A DNA stretch of 64,000 nucleotides from assembly GCF_963678635.1 (NCBI RefSeq), contig NC_087070.1, positions 7,910,539 to 7,974,538 of the forward strand, read 5' to 3'. The translations under genes were made by a program, and so were the position numbers. Position 1 is the stretch's first letter. Every line of letters begins with the position of its first letter. Shown piece after piece: positions 53,981 through 64,000 of this stretch. The stretch comes from Symsagittifera roscoffensis. Taxonomy: Eukaryota > Xenacoelomorpha > Acoela > Convolutidae. A model generated the notes under the pieces. The model was not told where the DNA came from, made no database searches, and was given only the letters and a program-made list of their open reading frames with translations.

Positions 53981-54778
53981 CGACTTATGTTTCGACTGCG
54001 CTCGACCTATGTTTGGACTGAACTCGACCTATTTTTTGACCGAGCTTGACCTCCGTTTCGACTGAGCTGGACCTATTTTTCGACTGAGCTCGATCTAGAT
54101 TTCGATTGAGCTCGATCTTTGTTTCAACTGAGCTCGACCTAGTTTTTGACTGTGCTCAACCTTTGTTTCGACTGAGCTCGACCTAACTTTTGACTGAGCT
54201 CCACCTATGTTTCAACTGAGCTCGACCTTTGTTTCGACTGTGCTCGACCTATGTTTCTACTGAGCTCGACTTATGTTTCGACTGTGATCGATTTATGCTT
54301 GGACTGCGCTCGACCTATGTTTGGACTGAGCTCGACCAATTTTTCGACTGAGCTCGATTTATGTTTCGACTCAGCTCGATCTTTGTTCTGACTGAGCTCG
54401 ACCTAATTTTTGACTGAGCTTCACTGTGTTTCGTTTGAGCTGGACGTTTTTTTTCGACTGAGCTCGACCTATGTTTCGACTGAGCTCGACCTCTGTTTCG
54501 ATTGTGCGCGACCTATCTTTCGACTGAGCTCGATTTATGTTTCGACTGAGCTCGACCTTTGTGTCGACTGAGCTCGCCCTATTTTTTGACTGATTTCAAC
54601 CTATGCTTCGACTGTGCTCGACCAATTTTTCGACTGAGCTCGATTTATGTTTCGACTCAGCTCGATCTTTGTTCTGACTGAGCTCGACCTAATTTTTGAC
54701 TGAGCTTCACTGTGTTTCGTTTGAGCTGGACGTTTTTTTTCGACTGAGCTCGACCTATGTTTCGACTGAGCTCGACCT

Positions 54779-57700
54779 TTGTTTCAGCTGAGCTCGACCT
54801 TTCTTTCGACTGAGCTCAATCTATGTTTCGAACGTGCTCGACCTAAGTTTCGACTGAGCTCGACTTATGTTTCGACTGTGCTCGACCTGTTTTTTGACTG
54901 TACTCGACCTCTGTTTCGACTGTGCGCGACCTATCTTTCGGCTGAGCTCAATCTATGTTTCGGCTGAGCTCGACCTATTTTTCGACTGTGCTCGAGCAAT
55001 TTTTCGACTGAGCTCAATCTATGTTTCGACTGTGCTCGACCTAAGTTTCGACTGAGCTCGACTTATGTTTCCACTGTGCTCGATCTGTTTTTCGACTGTA
55101 CTCGACCTCTGTTTTGACTGTGCGCGACCTATCTTTCGACTGTGCTCGACCTATGTTTCGACTGAGCTCGACTTATGTTTCGACTGAGCTCGACCTATTT
55201 TTTTGACTGAACTCGACATATTTTTTGACAGTAGTCGACAAATTTTTCGACTGAGCTCAATCTTTGTTTCGACTGTGCTCGACCTAAGTTTTGACTGAGC
55301 TCGACTTATGTTTCGACTGTGCTCGACCTGTTTTTCGACTGTACTCGAACTCTGTTTGGACTGTGCGCGACCTATCTTTCGACTGAGCTCGGTTTATGTT
55401 TCGACTGAGCTCGACCTTTGTTTCGATTGTGCTCGACCAAGTTTTTCGGCTGAGCTCAATCTATGTTTCGACTGTGCTCGACCTATGTTTCGACTGAGCT
55501 CGACTTATGTTTCGACTGTGCTCGACCTGTTTTTCGACTGTACTCGACCTCTGTTTCGACTGAGCTGGACATGTTTTTCGACTGAGCTCGACCTATGTTT
55601 CTAACAAGCTCGACCTTTGTGTCAACTGAGCTCGCCCTATTTTTTGACTAATTTCAACCTATGCTTCGACTGTTCTCGACCAATTTTTTGACTGAGCTCG
55701 AATTATGTTTCGACTCAGCTCGATCTTTGTTCCGACTGTGCTCGACCTGTTTTTCGATTGTGCTCGACCTATGTTTCGACTGAGCTCGACTTATGTTTCG
55801 ACTGAGCTCGATTTAGGTTTCGACTGCGCTCGTCCTATGTTTCGACTGAGCTCGACCTAATTTTTGACTGAGCTTGAACTGTGTTCCGACTGAGCTGGAC
55901 CCTTTTTTCGACTGAGCCCGATCTATGTTCCGACTGAGCTTGACCTTTGTTTCGACTGAGCTCGACCTATTTTTTGACTGAGCTCGAGCTACGTTTCGAC
56001 TGTGCTCGACCAATGTTTCGACTGAGCTCGACTTATGTTTCGACTGTCCTCGACCTGCTTTTTGATTGTACTCGACCTCTGTTTCGACTGTGCGAGACCT
56101 ATCTTTCGACTGTGCTCGATCATTGTTTCGACTGGGCTCGACTTATCTTCCGACTGTGCTCGACTTATGTTTCGACTGCGCTCGACTTATGTTTCGACTG
56201 AGCTCGATTTAGGTTTCGACTGTACTCGACCTCTGTTTCGACTGAGCTGGACATGTTTTTCGACTGAGCTCGACCTATGTTTCTAATAAGCTCGACCTTT
56301 GTGTCGACTGAGCTCGCGCTATTTTTTTGACTGATTTCAACCTATGCTTCGACTGTGCTCGACCAATTTTTCGACTGAGCTCGATTTATGTTTCGACTCA
56401 GCTCGATCTTTGTTCTGACTGAGCTCGACCTAATTTTTGACTGAGCTTCACTGTGTTTCGTTTGAGCTGGACGTTTTTTTTCGACTGAGCTCGACCTATG
56501 TTTCGACTGAGCTCGACCTTTGTTTCAGCTGAGCTCGACCTTTCTTTCGACTGAGCTCAATCTATGTTTCGAACGTGCTCGACCTAAGTTTCGACTGAGC
56601 TCGACTTATGTTTCGACTGTGCTCAACCTGTTTTTCGACTGTACTCGACCTCTGTTTCGACTGTGCGCGACCTATCTTTCGGCTGAGCTCAATCTATGTT
56701 TCGGCTGAGCTCGACCTATTTTTCGACTGTGCTCGAGCAATTTTTCGACTGAGCTCAATTTATGTTTCGACTGTGCTCGACCTAAGTTTCGACTGAGCTC
56801 GACTTATGTTTCCACTGTGCTCGATCTGTTTTTCGACTGTACTCGACCTCTGTTTTGACTGTGCGCGATCTATCTTTCGACTGTGCTCGACCTATGTTTC
56901 GACTGAGCTCGACTTATGTTTCGACTGAGCTCGACCTATTTTTTTGACTGAACTCGACATATTTTTTGACAGTAGTCGACAAATTTTTCGACTGAGCTCA
57001 ATCTTTGTTTCGACTGTGCTCGACCTAAGTTTCGACTGAGCTCGACTTATGTTTCGACTGTGCTCGACCTGTTTTTCGACTGTACTCGAACTCTGTTTGG
57101 ACTGTGCGCGACCTATCTTTTGACTGAGCTCGGTTTATGTTTCGACTGAGCTCGACCTTTGTTTCGATTGTGCTCGACCAAGTTTTTCGGCTGAGCTCAA
57201 TCTATGTTTCGACTGTGCTCGACCTATGTTTCGACTGAGCTCGACTTATGTTTCGACTCTGCTCGACCTGTTTTTCGACTGTACTCGACCTCTGTTTCGA
57301 CTGAGCTGGACATGTTTTTCGACTGAGGTCGACCTATGTTTCTAACAAGCTCGACCTTTGTGTCAACTGAGCTCGCCCTATTTTTTGACTAATTTCAACC
57401 TATGCTTCGACTGTTCTCGACCAATTTTTTGACTGAGCTCGAATTATGTTTCGACTCAGCTCGATCTTTGTTCCGACTGTGCTCGACCTTTTTTTCGATT
57501 GTGCTCGACCTATGTTTCGACTGAGCTCGACTTATGTTTCGACTGCGCTCGTCCTATGTTTCGACTGAGCTCGACCTAATTTTTGACTGAGCTTGAACTG
57601 TGTTCCGACTGAGCTGGACCCTTTTTTCGACTGAGCCCGATCTATGTTCCGACTGAGCTTGACCTTTGTTTCGACTGAGCTCGACCTATTTTTTGACTGA

Positions 57701-59640
57701 GCTCGAGCTACGTTTCGACTGTGCTCGACCAATGTTTCGACTGAGCTCGACTTATGTTTCGACTGTCCTCGACCTGCTTTTTGATTGTACTCGACCTCTG
57801 TTTCGACTGTGCGAGACCTATCTTTCGACTGTGCTCGATCATTGTTTCGACTGGGCTCGACTTATCTTCCGACTGTGCTCGACTTATGTTTCGACTGCGC
57901 TCGTTTTATGTTTCGACTGAGCTCGATTTAGGTTTCGACTGTACTCGACCTCTGTTTCGACTGAGCTGGACATGTTTTTCGACTGAGCTCGACCTATGTT
58001 TCTAATAAGCTCGACCTTTGTGTCGACTGAGCTCGCCCTATTTTTTGACTGATTTCAACCTATGCTTCGACTGTGCTCGACCAATTTTTCGACTGAGCTC
58101 GATTTATGTTTCGACTCAGCTCGATCTTTGTTCTGACTGAGCTCGACCTAATTTTTGACTGAGCTTCACTGTGTTTCGTTTGAGCTGGACGTTTTTTTTC
58201 GACTGAGCTCGACCTATGTTTCGACTGAGCTCGACCTTTGTTTCAGCTGAGCTCGACCTTTCTTTCGGCTGAGCTCAATCTATGTTTCGAACGTGCTCGA
58301 CCTAAGTTTCGACTGAGCTCGACTTATGTTTCGACTGTGCTCAACCTGTTTTTCGACTGTACTCGACCTCTGTTTCGACTGTGCGCGACCTATCTTTCGG
58401 CTGAGCTCAATCTATGTTTCGGCTGAGCTCGACCTATTTTTCGACTGTGCTCGAGCAATTTTTCGACTGAGCTCAATCTATGTTTCGACTGTGCTCGACC
58501 TAAGTTTCGACTGAGCTCGACTTATGTTTCCACTGTGCTCGATCTGTTTTTCGACTGTGCTCGACTTATGTTTCGACTGAGCTCGACTTATGTTTCGACT
58601 GAGCTCGACCTATTTTTTTGACTGAACTCGACATATTTTTTGACAGTAGTCGACAAATTTTTCGACTGAGCTCAATCTTTGTTTCGACTGTGCTCGACCT
58701 AAGTTTCGACTGAGCTCGACTTATGTTTCGACTGTGCTCGACCTGTTTTTCGACTGTACTCGAACTCTGTTTGGACTGTGCGCGACCTATCTTTTGACTG
58801 AGCTCGATTTATGTTTCGACTGAGCTCGACCTTTGTTTCGATTGTGCTCGACCAAGTTTTTCGGCTGAGCTCAATCTATGTTTCGACTGTGCTCGACCTA
58901 TGTTTCGACTGAGCTCGACTTATGTTTCGACTCTGCTCGACTTGTTTTTCGACTGTACTCGACCTCTGTTTCGACTGAGCTGGACATGTTTTTCGACTGA
59001 GCTCGACCTATGTTTCTAACAAGCTCGATCTTTGTGTCAACTGAGCTCGCCCTATTTTTTGACTAATTTCAACCTATGCTTCGACTGTTCTCGACCAATT
59101 TTTTGACTGAGCTCGAATTATGTTTCGACTCAGCTCGATCTTTGTTCCGACTGTGCTCGACCTTTTTTTCGATTGTGCTCGACCTATGTTTCGACTGAGC
59201 TCGACTTATGTTTCGACTGAGCTCAATTTAGGTTTCGACTGCGCCTGTCCTATGTTTCGACTGAGCTCGACCTAATTTTTTACTGAGCTTGAACTGTGTT
59301 CCGACTGAGCTGGACCCTTTTTTCGACTGAGCCCGATCTATGTTCCGACTGAGCTTGACCTTTGTTTCGACTGAGCTCGACCTATTTTTTGACTGAGCTC
59401 GAGCTACGTTTCGACTGTGCTCGACCAATGTTTCGACTGAGCTCGACTTATGTTTCGACTGTCCTCGACCTGCTTTTTGATTGTACTCGACCTCTGTTTC
59501 GACTGTGCGAGACCTATCTTTCGACTGTGCTCGATCATTGTTTCGACTGGGCTCGACTTATCTTCCGACTGTGCTCGACTTATGTTTCGACTGCGCTTGA
59601 CTTATGTTTCGACTGAGCTCGATTTAGGTTTCGACTGCGC
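54779..59640. repeat. Satellite subdomain C: ~1.7-kb higher-order repeats
   Basis: The same blocks recur at 54779, 56520 and 58238 (1741 and 1718 bp) and at 55947, 57666 and 59362 (1719 and 1696 bp), about 78-79 monomers. The TAGTCGACAAA marker occurs once per unit, at 55233, 56974 and 58648. Confidence 0.85.
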
Positions 59641-62600
59641 TCGTCCTATGTTTCGACTGAACTCGACCTAGTTTTTGACCGAGCTTGACCTCCGTCTCGA
59701 CTGAGCTGGACCTATTTTTCGACTGAGCTCGATCTAGGTTTCGATTGAGCTCGACCTTTGTTTCGACTGAGCTCGACCTAGTTTTTGACTGTGCTCAACC
59801 TTTGTTTCGACTGAACTCGACCTAACTTTTGACTGAGCTCCACCTATGTTTCAACTGAGCTCGACCTTTGTTTCGACTGTGCTCGACCTATATTTCTACT
59901 GAGCTCGACTTATGTTTCGACTGTGCTCGATTTATGCTTCGACTGCGCTCGACCTATGTTTGGACTGAGCTCGACCTTTGTTTCGACTGAGCTCGACCTA
60001 TTTTTGACTGAGCTCGACCTATGTTTCGACTGTGCTTGACCAATTTTTTGACTGAGCTCGATCTATGTTTCGACTGAGCTCGACCTTTGTTTCGACTGTG
60101 CTTGACCTGTTTTTCAACTGTACTCGACCTCTGCTTCCACTGAGTTTGACTTGTTTTTAGACTGTGCTCGACCTATGTTTCGACTGAGCTCGACTTATGT
60201 TTCGACTGTGCTCGACTCATATTTCGACTCTGCTCGACCTATGTTTCGACAGAGCTCGACCTACGTTTCGGCTGTGCTCGATCTTTGCTTCGGCTGTGCT
60301 CGACCTATGTTTGAACTGAACTCGGACTAAATTTTGACTGAGCTTGACCTCCGTTTCGACTGAGCTGGACCTATTTTTCGACTGAGCTCGATCTAGGTTT
60401 CGACTGAGCTCGACATTTGTTTCGACTGAGCTCGACCTATTTTTTGACTGTGCTCAACCTTTGTTCCGACTGCCCTCGACCTAACTTTTGACTGAGCTCG
60501 AACTATGTTTCGACTGAGCTCGACCTTTGTTTCGACTGTGCTAGACCTATGTTTCTACTGAGCTCGACTTATGTTTCGACTGTGCTCGATTTACACTTGG
60601 ACTGCGCTCGACCTATGTTTGGACTGAGCTCGACCTTTGTTTCGACTGAGCTCGACCTATTTTTGACTGAGCTCGACCTATGTTTCGACTGTGCTTGACC
60701 AATTTTTTGACTGAGCTCGATCTATGTTTCGACTGAGCTCGACCTTTGTTTCGACTGTGCTTGACCTGTTTTTCAACTGTACTCGACCTCTGCTTCCACT
60801 GAGTTTGACCTGTTTTTAGACTGTGCTCGACCTATGTTTCGACTGAGCTCGACTTATGTTTCGACTGTGCTCGACTCATGTTTCGACTCTGCTCGACCTA
60901 TGTTTCGACAGAGCTTGACCTGCGTTTCGGCTGTGCTCGATCTATGCTTCGACTGTGCTCAATCTATGTTTCGACTGAGCTTGACCTATGTTTCGACTGT
61001 TCTCGACCTATGTTTCGACTGCGCTCTACCTGTTTTTCAACTGTACTCGACCTCTATTTCTACTGAGTTTGACCTGTTTTTAGACTGTGCTCGACCTATG
61101 TTTCGACTGAGCTCGACTTAAGTTTCGGCTGTGCTCGACCTATGTTTCGACTGTGCTCGACTTATGTTTCGACTGTCCTCGACCTGCTTTTCGACTGAGC
61201 TCGACCTTTGTTTCGACTGTGCTTGACCTGTTTTTCAACTGTACTCGACCTCTGCTTCCACTGAGTTTGACCTGTTTTTAGACTGTGCTCGACCTATGTT
61301 TCGACTGAGCTCGACTTATGTTTCGACTGTGCTCGACTCATGTTTCGACTCTGCTCGACCTATGTTTCGACAGAGCTTGACCTGCGTTTCGGCTGTGCTC
61401 GATCTATGCTTCGACTGTGCTCAATCTATGTTTCGACTGAGCTTGACCTATGTTTCGACTGTTCTCGACCTATGTTTCGACTGCGCTCTACCTGTTTTTC
61501 AACTGTACTCGACCTCTATTTCTACTGAGTTTGACCTGTTTTTAGACTGTGCTCGACCTATGTTTGGACTGAGCTCGACCTTTGTTTCGACTGAGCTCGA
61601 CCTATTTTTGACTGAGCTCGACCTATGTTTCGACTGTGCTTGACCAATTTTTTGACTGAGCTCGATCTATGTTTCGACTGAGCTCGACCTTTGTTTCGAC
61701 TGTGCTTGACCTGTTTTTCAACTGTACTCGACCTCTGCTTCCACTGAGTTTGACCTGTTTTTAGACTGTGCTCGACCTATGTTTCGACTGAGCTCGACTT
61801 AAGTTTCGACTGTGCTCGACCTTTGTTTCGACTGTCCTCGACCTATATTTCGACAGAGCTTGACCTACATTTCGGTTGTGCTCGATCTATGCTTCGGTTG
61901 TGCTCAATCTATGTTTCGACTGAGCTTGACCTATGTTTCGACTGTTCTCGACCTATGTTTCGACTGCGCTCGACCTCTGTTTGAACTGAACTCGACCTAA
62001 GTTTTGACTGAGCTTGACCTCCGTTTCGACTGAGCTGGACCTATTTTTCGACTGAGCTCGATCTAGGTTTCGACCGAGCTCGACCTTTGTTTCGACTGAG
62101 CTGGACCTATTTTTTGACTGTGCTCAACCTTTGTTTCGACTGACCTCGACCTAAATTTTGACTGAGCTCGACCTATATTTCGACTGAGCTCGACCTATGT
62201 TTCGACGTGCTTGACCTGTTTTTAAACTGTACTCGACCTCTGTTTCCACTGAGTTCGACCTATTTTTAGACTATGCTCGACCTATGTTTCGACTGAGCTT
62301 GACTTATGTTTCGACTGTGCTCGACCTATGTTTTGACTCTGCTCGACCTATGTTTCGACAGAGCTCGACCTACGTTTCAGCTGTGCTCGATCTATGCTTC
62401 GACTGTGCTCAATCTATGTTTCGACTGAGCTCGACTTATGTTTCGACTGAGCTCGATTTAGGTTTCGACTGCGCTCGTCCTATGTTTCGACTGAGCTCGA
62501 CCTAATTTTTGACTGAGCTTGAACTGTGTTCCGACTGAGCTGGACCCTTTTTTCGACTGAGCCCGATCTATGTTCCGACTGAGCTTGACCTTTGTTTCGA

Positions 62601-64000
62601 CTGAGCTCGACCTACTTTTTGACTGAGCTCGAACTATGTTTCGACTGTGCTCGACCAATGTTTCGACTGAGCTCGACTTATGTTTCGACTGTCCTCGACC
62701 TGCTTTTCGACTGTACTCGACCTCTGTTTCGACTGTGCGAGACCTGTCTTTCGACTGTGCTCGACCAATGTTTCGACTGAGCTCGACTTATCTTTCGACT
62801 GTGCTCGACTTATTTTTCGACTGCGCTCAACCTATATTTGGACTGAACTCGAACTAATTTTTGACCGAGCTTGACCTCCGTTTCGACTGAGCTGGACCTA
62901 TTTTTCGACTGAGCTCGATCTAGGTTTCGATTGAGCTCGACCTTTGTTTCGACTGAGCTCGACCTATTTTTTGACTGTGCTCAACCTTTGTTTCGACTGA
63001 GCTCAACCTAACTTTTGATTGAGCTCGACCTATGTTTCAACTGAGCTCGACCATTGTTTCGACTGTGCTCGACCTATGTTTCTACTGAGCTCGACTTATG
63101 TTTCGACTGTGCTCGACTTATGCTTGGACTGCGCTCGACCTATGTTTGGACTGAGCTCGACATTTGTTTCGACTGAGCTCGACCTATTTTTTGACTGAGC
63201 TCGACCTATATTTCGACTGTGCTCGACCATTTTTTTGACTGAGCTCGATCTATGGTTCGACTGTGCTTGACCTGTTTTTCAACTGTACTCGACCTCTGTT
63301 TCCACTGAGTTTGACCTATTTTTAGACTGTGCTCGACCTATGTTTCGACTGAGCTCGACTTAGGTTTCGACTGTGCTAGACTGATGTTTCGACTGTGCTC
63401 GACCAATCTTTCGACTGTGCTCGACCTATGTATCGACTGAGTTCGACTTATGTTTCGACTGTGCTCGACCAATGTTTCGACTTTGCTCGAACTATGTATC
63501 GACTGAGCTCGACTTAAGTTTCGACTGTGCTCGACCTTTGTTTCGACTGTGCTCGACCTATATTTTGACAGAGCTCGACCTACATTTCGGTTGTGCTCGA
63601 TCTATGCTTCGGTTGTGCTCAATCTATGTTTCGACTGAGCTTGACCTATGTTTCGACTGTTCTCGACCTATGTTTCGACTGCGCTCGACCTATGTTTGAA
63701 CTGAACTCGGCGTAAGTTTTGACTGAGCTTGACCTCCGTTTCGACTGAGCTGGACCTATTTTTCGACTGAGCTCGATCTAGGTTTCGACTGAGCTCGACC
63801 TTTGTTTCGACTGAGCTCGACCTATTTTTTTACTGTGCTCAACCTTTGTTTCGACTGCTCTCGACCTAACTTTTGACTGAGCTCGAACTATGTTTCGACT
63901 GAGCTCGACCTTTGTTTCGACTGTGCTAGACCTATGTTTCGACTGAGCTCGATTTATGTTTCGACTGTGCTCGATTTATGCTTGGACTGCGCTCGACCTA
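59640..64000. repeat. Satellite subdomain D: 462-bp repeat and mixed monomers
   Basis: The block at 60834 recurs at 61296 (462 bp = 21 monomers) almost exactly. The segment at 62458-62780 resembles 55813-56130 of subdomain C. I found no TAGTCGACAAA marker here. The array continues past the window. Confidence 0.75.

Larger units (their letters stand above)
43381..64000. repeat. 22-bp satellite array, at least 20.6 kb
   Basis: Head-to-tail 22-bp monomers close to CTCGACCTATGTTTCGACTGTG, with CTGAGC alternating for CTGTGC and many variants (CTAATTTTTGACTG, CTTTGTGTCGAATG). It starts after TGACTCC at 43381 and runs off the window end with no interruption: about 937 monomers. Since 22 is not a multiple of 3, a reading frame crosses three monomers before repeating, giving apparent 22-residue peptide repeats (LDLCFDCARPMFRLSSTYVSTE type). 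CTGAGC monomers put TGA in one of three frames, so the frames stop often. No gene is called here. Confidence 0.97.

Noticed and set aside
43312-63699. Dozens of ORFs of 60-178 codons on both strands inside the satellite (for example 45525-46061, 45107-45625)
   Set aside because: They are frames through a 22-bp repeat without stops in its commonest form. Lengths track monomer variants, products overlap in two frames at once, and no start context or unique sequence is present.
43381-64000. CRISPR-like array
   Set aside because: Repeats are contiguous, with no unique spacers, and the genome is eukaryotic.

Overview
This is a eukaryotic, almost certainly invertebrate metazoan, window: AT-rich, with long introns bounded by GT-AG, dense mobile elements and satellite DNA, and no bacterial-style operons. 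The one gene I can name with confidence is the 3' part of a NUP93 orthologue (nuclear pore inner-ring scaffold, Nic96 family). It lies on the plus strand in ten exons from 24 to 25532. The exons join in phase to give 601 residues ending at a TGA; the N-terminal part lies upstream of the window.

Layout. 24-25532: NUP93. Its first intron (304-3790) holds a ~144-bp tandem array and a duplicated block with tRNA-like, SINE-like sequence. Its second intron (3924-18984) holds a minus-strand Ty3/Gypsy-type retroelement, 5'-truncated and decayed, whose 3' half (from mid-RT through RNase H, integrase and the C-terminal tail to an LTR-like end) occurs three times in tandem as near-identical ~3.49-kb units. 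The later introns carry two small non-autonomous DNA transposon families: one hAT-like with 8-bp target duplications, the other with AAGAGTAATGAACG inverted ends. 25533-33738: intergenic, filled with the same repeat families and a degenerate ~165-bp tandem array. 34000-35827: a minus-strand two-exon gene for an unrecognised two-pass membrane protein of 336 residues, convergent with NUP93. 36500-40914: a complete young Gypsy-like LTR element (identical 323-bp LTRs, 5-bp target duplication) that has lost protease, RT and RNase H but keeps a gag fragment and an open 884-residue integrase reading frame. 40915-43380: no supported gene. 43381-64000 and beyond: one uninterrupted 22-bp satellite array, at least 20.6 kb (about 937 monomers), with nested higher-order periods.

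The cellular genes do not form a pathway. The interest is structural: a tandemly amplified partial retroelement inside a housekeeping-gene intron, a recently mobile LTR element that encodes only integrase as an enzyme, and a satellite whose higher-order units roughly double in size (about 11, 20, 40, 79 monomers). ORFs inside the satellite and those antisense to the retroelements are by-products of repeat sequence and are not annotated as genes.
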